Below, in pieces: positions 1-6,285 of a stretch of 6,285 bases of DNA (position 1 is its first letter; every line of letters starts with the position of its first letter). The stretch spans positions 1 through 6,285 of the forward strand of contig JAFDCR010000146.1 in NCBI GenBank assembly GCA_019312685.1, written 5' to 3'. Origin of the DNA: Deltaproteobacteria bacterium (GTDB taxonomy: Bacteria > Desulfobacterota > Desulfobulbia > Desulfobulbales > BM004). The notes under the pieces are model-generated. The model worked only from the letters and a program-made list of their open reading frames with translations. It did not search any database and was not told where the DNA came from. The position numbers were made by a program, and so were the translations under genes.

Positions 1-3
1 AAC

Positions 4-10
4 AGGTGAG
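4..10 (+). promoter_or_regulatory. Ribosome binding site of purC
   Basis: AGGTGAG ends 7 bases before the ATG at 18. This good Shine-Dalgarno match decides the purC start in favour of ATG 18 over the GTG at 6, which is part of the site itself. The purC promoter, or any upstream gene, lies left of the window. Confidence 0.65.
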
Positions 11-17
11 ACAAGAG

Positions 18-905
18 ATGGCAGAATTACCAGTGATTAAGACAGAGTTTAAGGATTTACAGCTTATCCATCGCGGCAAGGTCAGGGATCTCTATGAGGT
101 GGATGACAAACTTCTCATGGTAGCAACCGACCGTATCTCAGCCTTTGATGTGGTTATGGAAGATCCCATCCCCAACAAGGGTAAAGTCCTGACCCAGCTT
201 TCTTTGTTCTGGTTTGATTTGTTGGGAGATATTCTGCCCAACCATCTGATTACCGCTGATGCCGAGGAGTATCCTGCGGCCTGTAAGCCTTACCTTGATG
301 AACTGCGAGGCAGGAGCATGCTGGTTAAAAAGGCAAAACCCCTGCCTATTGAATGCATTGTCAGGGGATATCTGTCAGGTTCATTCTGGAAGGCATACCA
401 GAAGAACACCACCGTATGCGGTTTCCAGCTGCCTTCCGGTATGGTTGAGTCGGACAAATTTGATACACCCCTTTTTACACCCTCGACTAAGGCTGAACAG
501 GGGGAGCATGACGAGAATATTTCCATTGCAAGGATGGAGGAACTTGTCGGTAAAAGTGAGGCGGAAAAGATTATTGAGATATGTATAAAACTCTACAGTA
601 AAGCTGCCGATTATGCCTTGAGCAAGGGTATTATAATAGCTGATACAAAGTTTGAGCTTGGAATGTATGAAGGAGAACTGCTGCTCATTGACGAGGTTCG
701 CACTCCCGATTCATCAAGGTTCTGGACCTTGGACCAATAGACTCCGGGGAAAGGACAGCCGAGTTTTGACAAACAGTTTCTGCGGGACTATCTGACAACG
801 CTTGACTGGGATAAGAAACCTCCGCCACCACCATTACCTGATGAAATACTTGTGAAGACAGGCGCAAGGTATAAAGAGGCCGTAGACAGGATCATTGGTT
901 CCTGA
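18..905 (+). CDS. purC: SAICAR synthase (phosphoribosylaminoimidazole-succinocarboxamide synthase), Ade1-type, with in-frame UAG at codon 241
   Basis: This cytoplasmic enzyme of de novo purine synthesis joins CAIR and L-aspartate, using ATP, to make SAICAR. Visible motifs, numbered from the ATG at 18, are RGKVRDLYE (19-27, nucleotide-binding loop), TDRISAFD (37-44), PIECIVRGYLSGS (110-122, family signature), FTPSTKAEQGEHDENI (153-168), IADTKFELG (207-215, second signature) and DEVRTPDSSRFW (225-236). Codon 241 (738-740) is TAG. The same frame then continues for 54 codons (TPGKGQPSFDKQFLRDYL and onward) to TGA at 903-905. This tail is the expected Ade1-type C-terminus, and the total of 295 residues matches the roughly 290-300 residue long form. 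Stopping at 740 would remove about 55 residues. I chose ATG 18 because an AGGTGAG Shine-Dalgarno sits at 4-10; the in-frame GTG at 6 lies inside that site. Identity is very secure. Whether it is read through, pseudogenised or a sequence error cannot be decided here. Confidence 0.93.
738..740 (+). other. In-frame UAG inside purC (candidate recoded or read-through codon)
   Basis: The codon context is CAA TAG ACT. It sits directly between SRFWTLDQ and TPGKGQPSFDKQ. From memory of Ade1-type sequences this position is usually tyrosine (DQ-Y-x-PG), so TAT or TAC to TAG is one substitution. The reading frame on both sides is intact and of the same family, so this is not a frameshift. The downstream bases ACTCCG do not fit the CARYYA leaky-UAG context known from viral readthrough. 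A small possible hairpin follows (742-744 with 761-763 and 746-747 with 759-760, one bulged base), too weak to call a recoding element. Pyrrolysine insertion is one explanation; no pyl gene is in the window. Confidence 0.6.
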
Positions 906-923
906 GTACGGCCACAACTTTAT

Positions 924-3900
924 TTAACCGGAAAATTTTTCCCGGTGTTTAAATATTGGCAGATATATCTTTTCAGCCAGTTCCATGAATTGTGTGTCTT
1001 TTAGGTCGATGTTCTGAAAGCAGAGGATGTTGTAGGGGTCTTTTTTTCCCGCATTTATTGTGACAGAGTTTCCCTCCCAATGCTCCTGTGCCTTTTGCAG
1101 CGCCTTCTTTTCACTTTTTCCTTTAAAAATTTCACTGGCATAAACATAAGAGCTTTGAGGGAAAAAGTGCAGCGGCTCAGATAAACCCTGCCAGTAAAGG
1201 GAAAGCAGCTCTTCGAGGTATTCACAATTTGGGGGAACCGGCCGGTACAGGTAGGTATGGTCCTTGCCCGCAAGAAAAGTATTTGCTCCCCCGGCGGGTA
1301 TTTCAGGAACCTTCATTCTGTTAAGGGCCAGGTGGCAGATCCAGCTCCGGATCACATCTTTCGGTTTAATGGTTGCATAGCGGTACCGGACATGACCGGT
1401 ATCCTGAAGAATTTGGAGGCGTCCTGATATTTTAAACTGGTTAATCTCAATATTTATGTCCAGTTCATGGAATTCTTTTTGGGAGAATAGTGTATCAAGG
1501 GTGTTTTTAAAGGAGCGTATTGCAGCCACTGTCCTGGCAAAATGAACCTTGCCAATAGTGCCATGGGGAAGCACGCCCTCCGCTTTTTTGATTTGATAAA
1601 GCTGTTCACAGTCATTTCCTTCCAGGAGTTCGTTCAGTATATCCTTTTCCAGTTGATATTTTTCCAGACCTTTCATAACAAAAGGTTCAACCGTGCTCAG
1701 GCTTCGGGATTCTTCAACCGGTGCGATGCCGATCCTTCTGACCAGGAAATGTCTGGCCGGATGGCTGAAGAAATCTATAAGATCGTTCAGGTTAATCTGG
1801 GCAAATGTGTCCGGTGGAGGTGAGAGTGAAGGGGCAACTGTCGGAGGAGCAGTAGATGGCTTTGCTGCCAATGCTGTTGCAGCCTCACAGTCTTCTGCCG
1901 AATAGCTGAAGAATTCATCTTTGTCTGGTGCTTCCCGGTCCTTGAAGTAGACTGGATGAAAAGGCTGCAGTCTGTGCAATGTCGTAAGGCGGTCAATTAT
2001 ACTGTCATGAGGGTCATTCTGTTGTTCCAACTCATAGCCTTGTTCAATATAATCCATCAGTTCGCTGACAAGCACTGAAGGGGGGTTCCTGCTGCCGTCC
2101 TGGATAGATTGGCCCTCATAACTTATATATAGTTTCCGGCGGGCGGACAGGATTGTCTCAAGAAACAGGTAGCGGTCGTCATATCTCCTGGAACGGTCTC
2201 CGCGCCGTGGCGTCTGTGCCATGAGGTCAAAGCTCCTTTTGCGTCCCGGCCGGGGATACATGCCGTCGTTCATGCCTAACAGGCAGATTGCCTTGAAAGG
2301 AATGGCCCGCATGGGAAGCATTGAACAGAAGGTGATGCCGCCGGTCAGAAAACCGGCCGCCCCGGCAGTTGTCGAATACCTCTGCTCCAGAGAGTCGAGA
2401 AGGTATGACCGGACAACGTCGATAGATATGGCTAAATCAAATGAGGTTGCAGCCTGCAGCTCTTTCAACCCGTTGATTGACAGGAGCAGAAGCCGGTCTG
2501 CCTCTTCTGATGACTCATCAGCAAGAAGGAATGTTTCTTTAACGGACAGGAGGATTTCAGACCATTCTGTAAGCGTATGTTTTTGTAAAAAAGTTTTTTT
2601 CAGAGAAAAAACAGCTTCCGTATAATCCAGGAATTTGCCGAGCAGATTTGTATCGCTTCCTTCCATACAGTCATATGGAAGGATATTTTTGAATAAAATT
2701 CTGCCATTCCCTGCTGTAGCATATCCCAACAGTAACCGGTCAAGGCCTGATCTCCAGGTGTTTTCAGGGTGATTGGGCAGGTTAATATCCTTTTTATGTT
2801 CAAGATCGATTCCCCAGCATATGTGGGTTTGGTCAACCCACCTTTCCAGAGTGGAAAATTCATGGTCACTGATGGAGAAACGGTTTTTAACCGGTTCTGC
2901 TTTGAGAAGACCAAAAACCTCAATACTGCTGAAGCGGCTTTTAAAAAGCGAAAGTATATTGATGAAAGCCTCAATGAATTTATTGGTTTTCCTGATTGAT
3001 TGATCAGAAATACTATAGGGCAGTCTGATCTCGGATGAGGCTCCTGAATCAAATACTGCCCTGATTAAAGGGGCATAGTCATTTATGTCCGGAGCCATGA
3101 CGAGAATATCCTTGGGTTCAAGGGGCTCTTTTTTATTCGCTGGTTCCAATATGGCAAGCAGATGATCATGGAGAACCTCAACTTCACGCATCGGGCTGTG
3201 ACAGGATTGAAACGTGATTGAGGTATCATCGATTTTTATTTTTTCCCGGACGGGTGTAGAAGCCAATGAGGGATCTTGGTTGCCACGCAGATAAAGTATG
3301 TCCTGCTGGATACATTTAAGGAGTGTTTCCGGACCGGGATCCTGGAACAACTCCTGTTCATTGTATTCCAGCTCTTGGATTAATGACAGAAAATCTCTGC
3401 CGAGGTGTCCCATTGATGAGAGCAGGCTGTTGCCATGCTCCAGATGCAGCAGATCCTGATCGGAGTCTGATTTCCTGCTTATTTTAACAATGTCCCTGTC
3501 TGCAATGATATCAAACCAGTATTCCATGCAGGGATTCAATATGAATATATGGAGGTCGATATAATTCGCCAGGACTGAAAGGATCCTTAAGTGATAGGGG
3601 GGAAGGGAAGATATCCCGAAAACAGATACTCTGGCAGGCAGCTGCTGTTGATCGAATACAGCTTTCTCCCCTTTTTCTTCAAAATAATGTAAAAGTCTGC
3701 CCCGGTGAAACTCGGAGTTCAACTTTTTTCTCTGTAACTTTTCAATAAAACGAGACCATAAGAGCTGCTGCCACTTTTCTTGTTGACCAGATGATGTATT
3801 CTTTTGGGTTTCCCATTCCAGAATCATATCCGGTCTGTATATCGTGTACTGGTCGAATAAATCCGCTGTCTCACGTGCCAGCTGGTAGAGTTTGAGGCCA

Positions 3901-4259
3901 TCATCCGACGCAAGATAATGTTTAATTTTTGTAAAATGTGAACTTTCCAGAATTTCAGGAATGATATCCATGAGGTGCCAGGTGATATATTCCTTTTGGT
4001 AAGATGAATAATCAGAAATGTCCGGAAAAATCAGTTTGTATATGTTGCGGATAAAGGTGTTGGGAAAAGGACATTCACAATTGGCCCAGATTTTTAAACG
4101 CCCGGCTGTTTCCAGGGCTAACCAGCGTGCCATTCCTCTACTCTGGACGAGAATGGTTTCTTTGTCTAAAGGGGGGAGTGGTGCAGAGGAAACTATATCG
4201 GCGAATTTATCTGCAAGAATTTCAAGCCTGTTGCCGGTATAGAGATATATGCCGGGCAT
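924..4259 (-). CDS. recC: Exodeoxyribonuclease V gamma subunit, RecC
   Basis: RecC is the non-catalytic scaffold of the RecBCD helicase-nuclease. In E. coli it splits the duplex at a DNA end, feeds the strands to RecB and RecD, and recognises Chi; the complex starts recombinational repair of double-strand breaks. Its 1111 residues compare with 1122 in E. coli. The N-terminus has the family pattern (IYLYTGNRLEIL 4-15, ILVQSRGMARWL 36-47, PFPNTFI 64-70). The middle has ILVMAPDINDYAPLI (385-399) and LPYSISDQ (413-420). The most diagnostic block is LPMRAIPFKAICLLGMNDG (648-666) followed by RRGDRSRRYDDRYLFLE (685-701). The C-terminal part starts at NLNDLIDFFSHPARHF (823-838), after a Pro/Ala/Ser-rich linker at about 798-817. 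The ATG at 4259 has AAGGA six bases upstream; the stop is TAA. The gene is intact. recB and recD are not adjacent: purC converges downstream and wspR lies upstream. Chi specificity cannot be read from this. Confidence 0.97.
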   Translation of the reverse strand: MPGIYLYTGNRLEILADKFADIVSSAPLPPLDKETILVQSRGMARWLALETAGRLKIWANCECPFPNTFIRNIYKLIFPDISDYSSYQKEYITWHLMDIIPEILESSHFTKIKHYLASDDGLKLYQLARETADLFDQYTIYRPDMILEWETQKNTSSGQQEKWQQLLWSRFIEKLQRKKLNSEFHRGRLLHYFEEKGEKAVFDQQQLPARVSVFGISSLPPYHLRILSVLANYIDLHIFILNPCMEYWFDIIADRDIVKISRKSDSDQDLLHLEHGNSLLSSMGHLGRDFLSLIQELEYNEQELFQDPGPETLLKCIQQDILYLRGNQDPSLASTPVREKIKIDDTSITFQSCHSPMREVEVLHDHLLAILEPANKKEPLEPKDILVMAPDINDYAPLIRAVFDSGASSEIRLPYSISDQSIRKTNKFIEAFINILSLFKSRFSSIEVFGLLKAEPVKNRFSISDHEFSTLERWVDQTHICWGIDLEHKKDINLPNHPENTWRSGLDRLLLGYATAGNGRILFKNILPYDCMEGSDTNLLGKFLDYTEAVFSLKKTFLQKHTLTEWSEILLSVKETFLLADESSEEADRLLLLSINGLKELQAATSFDLAISIDVVRSYLLDSLEQRYSTTAGAAGFLTGGITFCSMLPMRAIPFKAICLLGMNDGMYPRPGRKRSFDLMAQTPRRGDRSRRYDDRYLFLETILSARRKLYISYEGQSIQDGSRNPPSVLVSELMDYIEQGYELEQQNDPHDSIIDRLTTLHRLQPFHPVYFKDREAPDKDEFFSYSAEDCEAATALAAKPSTAPPTVAPSLSPPPDTFAQINLNDLIDFFSHPARHFLVRRIGIAPVEESRSLSTVEPFVMKGLEKYQLEKDILNELLEGNDCEQLYQIKKAEGVLPHGTIGKVHFARTVAAIRSFKNTLDTLFSQKEFHELDINIEINQFKISGRLQILQDTGHVRYRYATIKPKDVIRSWICHLALNRMKVPEIPAGGANTFLAGKDHTYLYRPVPPNCEYLEELLSLYWQGLSEPLHFFPQSSYVYASEIFKGKSEKKALQKAQEHWEGNSVTINAGKKDPYNILCFQNIDLKDTQFMELAEKIYLPIFKHREKFSG
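927..946. terminator. Weak inverted repeat at the purC/recC convergent junction, possible terminator
   Basis: ACCGG (927-931) pairs with CCGGT (942-946) around an A/T-rich centre, and up to two further A-T pairs can form if C941 is bulged. The repeat overlaps the last codons and near-stop region of recC and lies about 20 bases after the purC TGA. Neither strand has a proper U-tract behind it (GTTTAAAT on +, TAAATAAAG on -). It is the only hairpin I see at the junction of the two convergent genes, so it could serve both, but it may be chance. Confidence 0.25.
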
Positions 4260-4436
4260 GGTTAATCCTTAAAGGGTAATTTCGACTTCATTTATACAAT
4301 TCGCAGGTGAAAGAAGTATTGTTATTACCTGTAAAGAGATAAGAGACACATAAATTTTTATAAATGGATATACCTCCGCCCGGTTTACTCTGCAAGGAAC
4401 AAATAACAGCTGATTATGTATGGAGTATAATAAATA
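4260..4436 (-). other. AT-rich gap between wspR and recC
   Basis: These 177 bases separate two genes on the same strand. I see no convincing rho-independent terminator after wspR, so recC may be transcribed partly from the wsp operon. A very weak promoter-like pair lies on the minus strand: TTGCAG (4390-4395), a 17-base spacer, and TATATC (4367-4372). Another TATAAA box (minus strand, around 4290-4296) lacks a matching -35. An imperfect palindrome centred on CAGCTG (4407-4412) has no loop and no U-tract. The wspR frame stays open through the gap after its TAG, until TAA at 4269-4271. Confidence 0.4.
4266..4270 (-). promoter_or_regulatory. Ribosome binding site of recC
   Basis: Read on the minus strand, AAGGA is followed by TTAACC and the ATG at 4259, a spacing of 6 bases. 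It supports the annotated recC start, which also matches where E. coli RecC begins. A TAA in the wspR frame (4269-4271) overlaps the first bases of this site. Confidence 0.6.
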
Positions 4437-5459
4437 CTAACAGGAGATGTCTGAAACTTCACCGGATTCAACTCTGTTGCGGCCGGTTTCCTTTGCTTTG
4501 TAAAGGGCCTGGTCTGCAGCAGCTATGAGAATTTCCGGATTAGTATCTCTTGGGGGAACAACTGCTGAAACGCCGATGCTGATGCTGACAATATCAGCAA
4601 CTTTGGATCTGGCATGTTCAATTTTTAAATCTTTAATTGCCAAACGCATTTCCTCTGCCACGTTGACTGCACCGTTAATATCAGTAGCCGGCAGGATAGC
4701 TGAAAACTCTTCGCCTCCATAACGGGCAAGGAAGTCTGAATCGCGATGAATGGCAGATGAGAGACCTGAGGCGACCTTTTTAAGGCAATCATCCCCGCCC
4801 TGATGGCCATAGTAATCATTGTAGAGTTTAAAGAAATCAATATCGAGCATAATGAGCCCAAGCGGTTTTCCACTCCTTATTGACCTGTTCCACTCCTTAT
4901 TTAAAACCTCGTCAAAGCTCCTGCGGTTGGCAATGCCGGTCAGCCCGTCGAGGGAGGATAGTTTCTGCAGGGTGCGATTGGCTTCGGCAAGCTTTGCCCT
5001 GCTTTCTTCCAGGGCTCGGAAAGCCTCGTCTCTTTCAAGCTGGTTGATGTATGCCTTGGAGTGGTACCGGATCCGGGCTATTAATTCAATCTTGTCCGGC
5101 AGTTTGACCAAATAGTCGTTGGCCCCGAGCTTGAATGCCTCGCTTTTAATGGATGCTTCCTCCTTGGTGGACAGGACAATAATAGGAATTTTTGCAGTAT
5201 CCTTATTTACTCTGAAATAGCGCACCATCATAAGTCCGTCGATTTCAGGCATTACCAAGTCCTGTAGAATAACCGTGGCATTGATTTCACCAGCCAGCTT
5301 TATTGCTTTTGTGGGGTCCTGGCAGTAATGGAACTCAATATCCTCATCGCTGCTGAGGGCCCGGCGGACGGCCTCTGCAATCATTGCCTGATCGTCAATT
5401 AGGAGAACGGTGATCTTATAATCATCCAGCGAGATTTTAGAATTATTTTCGTTGTTCAT
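4437..5459 (-). CDS. wspR: WspR-like response regulator with diguanylate cyclase (GGDEF) domain
   Basis: This cytoplasmic output protein of the Wsp system makes cyclic di-GMP from two GTP when phosphorylated by the Wsp kinase. It has 340 residues, close to Pseudomonas WspR. The receiver domain (about 16-135) has the acidic pair D22-D23, phospho-acceptor D67 in ILQDLVMP, S97 and K119. The stretches IDDQAMIAEAVRRAL (21-35), IPIIVLSTKEE (91-101) and GANDYLVKLPD (112-122) are strikingly WspR-like. A helical, probably coiled-coil stalk (about 138-168) leads to the GGDEF domain (about 169-332) with DGLTGIANRR (171-180), metal-binding D206, N214/D223 and the active loop GGEEF (248-252). An inhibitory I-site, RDSD (239-242), lies five residues before GGEEF, so product inhibition is expected. 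Only one ATG start is possible, because an in-frame TGA lies three codons upstream. Its start overlaps wspF by 17 bases and its own Shine-Dalgarno is poor, suggesting translational coupling. The stop is TAG. Confidence 0.94.
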   Translation of the reverse strand: MNNENNSKISLDDYKITVLLIDDQAMIAEAVRRALSSDEDIEFHYCQDPTKAIKLAGEINATVILQDLVMPEIDGLMMVRYFRVNKDTAKIPIIVLSTKEEASIKSEAFKLGANDYLVKLPDKIELIARIRYHSKAYINQLERDEAFRALEESRAKLAEANRTLQKLSSLDGLTGIANRRSFDEVLNKEWNRSIRSGKPLGLIMLDIDFFKLYNDYYGHQGGDDCLKKVASGLSSAIHRDSDFLARYGGEEFSAILPATDINGAVNVAEEMRLAIKDLKIEHARSKVADIVSISIGVSAVVPPRDTNPEILIAAADQALYKAKETGRNRVESGEVSDISC

Positions 5460-6285
5460 GAGTAGTCATCTGTTTTGCATAGATATAATTTTTAATCGCT
5501 TCTCCAATTTTACTGCCGGGTAGGATGTCCGTAGCTGCTTTAAGCTCGGCGGCCGCCTTGGGCATTCCATATACTATGCTTGATTCCTGGTCTTGGGCAA
5601 TTGTATACCAGTTACGATTACGAAGCGCAAGAAGACCTTCCGCTCCATCCCTTCCCATGCCGGTCAGAAGAGCGGCAATTCCTACATCGGGCCAATACCG
5701 GGCAACACTGGAGAAAAAAACATCAACAGAAGGATGATAAAAATTGTCAGCAGGTTCCCTGGTATAGGACAGTGTTAGCCTGGGTGTCATGATAAGATGG
5801 TTATCGGTGCAGGCCATCAGAACTTTTCCGGGTTCCGGTATGTCACCATCCTGGGCAATCCGGACCGGTAGGGTTATCTTTGAGTTCAGCCAATGGACAA
5901 GCCCGGGGGTAAACTGCTCGTCCATATGCTGGATTAAGATTATGGAAGCGGGTATGTCTTTAGATAGAGCGGAAAGAATCTCTATAAGGACTTTCGGTCC
6001 TCCCGTAGATGCACCAATTATTACAAGGTCAACTCCTTCAACCTGTATCTTTGGCCTTGGGGCAACATTTGGAGCTTTGCCGGGCTTTTTCCGCAAACTT
6101 CCGGTTAATTGGCCTATTCTGTTGATTTTTTTTAACAGCTCCTCGCCTTTTACAGCCTCACCCTTTTTATCCATTACCGGTGTTGCAACAGCATCAAGTG
6201 CGCCAACACTCATTGCTTCAAAAACTTTGGCGGAATTCCCGGTAACTGTAGATGTTACGACCAGTATCGGACAGGGGGTGGACTG
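5443..6285 (-). CDS. wspF: WspF-like protein-glutamate methylesterase (CheB family), 5' end outside window
   Basis: CheB-family enzymes remove methyl groups from chemoreceptor glutamates and so reset receptor signalling; in the Wsp system WspF restrains the kinase and hence WspR. The frame is open to the right edge. The 24 codons before the ATG at 6213 (including TPCPILVVTSTVTGN and AKVFEAM) are the end of a receiver domain, so ATG 6213 is internal and the real start and phospho-acceptor Asp are off the window. Counted from that ATG, a basic, Pro-rich linker (about 15-58) leads to the esterase domain (about 62-246). The catalytic triad is present: S69 in GASTGGP, H96 in IQHMD, D189 in GMGRDGA. 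It also has YHPSVDVFFSS (159-169) and YGMPKAA (215-221). The stop is TAA at 5443-5445, inside the start of wspR. The assignment as WspF rather than chemotaxis CheB rests on the wspR neighbour and the gene order known from Pseudomonas. Confidence 0.9.
   Translation of the reverse strand, partial: QSTPCPILVVTSTVTGNSAKVFEAMSVGALDAVATPVMDKKGEAVKGEELLKKINRIGQLTGSLRKKPGKAPNVAPRPKIQVEGVDLVIIGASTGGPKVLIEILSALSKDIPASIILIQHMDEQFTPGLVHWLNSKITLPVRIAQDGDIPEPGKVLMACTDNHLIMTPRLTLSYTREPADNFYHPSVDVFFSSVARYWPDVGIAALLTGMGRDGAEGLLALRNRNWYTIAQDQESSIVYGMPKAAAELKAATDILPGSKIGEAIKNYIYAKQMTTHEQRK

Noticed and set aside
6..8. GTG as the purC start, four codons upstream of the ATG
   Set aside because: It lies within the AGGTGAG Shine-Dalgarno at 4-10 that is well spaced for ATG 18, and the family N-terminus does not need the extra residues.
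742..763. Recoding hairpin after the purC UAG
   Set aside because: Five base pairs with a bulge and an 11-base loop are too weak, and bacterial UAG decoding as pyrrolysine is not known to need a strict downstream element.
741..905. A separate small gene after the purC TAG
   Set aside because: The segment is in the purC frame, matches the PurC C-terminus and lacks its own start and ribosome binding site; it is the tail of the same gene.
2221..2625. Plus-strand open frame of 134 codons inside recC
   Set aside because: It lies antisense to the most conserved RecC block, has no recognisable domain and no ribosome binding site; it is a shadow of recC.
2600..3052. Minus-strand open frame of 150 codons overlapping recC in another frame
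   Set aside because: The recC frame through this region matches the family continuously, so this is an out-of-frame shadow, not a frameshifted piece.
4367..4395. Promoter for recC (TTGCAG, 17 bases, TATATC)
   Set aside because: Only about half of each hexamer matches the consensus, and such pairs are common by chance in AT-rich DNA; mentioned under the gap but not called.
4403..4417. Palindrome around CAGCTG after wspR as a terminator
   Set aside because: It is imperfect, has no room for a loop, is not GC-rich and lacks a U-tract on the minus strand.
1..6285. CRISPR arrays, insertion sequences, tRNA or rRNA genes
   Set aside because: I saw no regularly spaced repeats, transposase motifs or terminal inverted repeats, and no cloverleaf or rRNA-like stretch on either strand.

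Overview
The window looks like ordinary chromosomal DNA of a Gram-negative proteobacterium-like organism. It is moderately AT-rich, densely coded and free of visible mobile elements. The gene content is a long Ade1-type PurC of about 295 residues, a full-length RecC, and a WspF/WspR pair. My best guess is Desulfobacterota (former Deltaproteobacteria), but this is inference from protein flavour, not a marker gene.

Layout from left to right: (1) 18-905, + strand: purC, SAICAR synthase, interrupted in frame by a single UAG at 738-740. The 54 codons after it encode the expected C-terminus of the family. (2) 906-923: a very short convergent junction. (3) 924-4259, - strand: complete recC (1111 aa), the RecBCD gamma subunit, with no recB or recD next to it. 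(4) 4260-4436: an AT-rich gap of 177 bp. (5) 4437-5459, - strand: wspR, a receiver-GGDEF diguanylate cyclase. (6) 5443-6285, - strand: wspF, a CheB-like methylesterase cut off at its 5' end by the window edge, overlapping wspR by 17 bp.

How the genes work together: wspF and wspR are the last two genes of a Wsp chemosensory operon. Its upstream genes (receptor, coupling proteins, methyltransferase, hybrid kinase) should lie beyond the right edge. WspF resets receptor methylation, and phosphorylated WspR makes cyclic di-GMP. recC follows on the same strand but belongs to DNA double-strand break repair. purC is an unlinked housekeeping gene on the opposite strand.

The most notable signal is the in-frame UAG in purC. 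The preserved coding sequence behind it suggests UAG decoding (for instance pyrrolysine insertion in an organism with pylTSBCD), leaky readthrough, a very recent nonsense mutation, or a base-call error. wspR also ends in UAG, and its frame stays open for 55 more codons up to the recC ribosome binding site. That bears on the same question but is much weaker.
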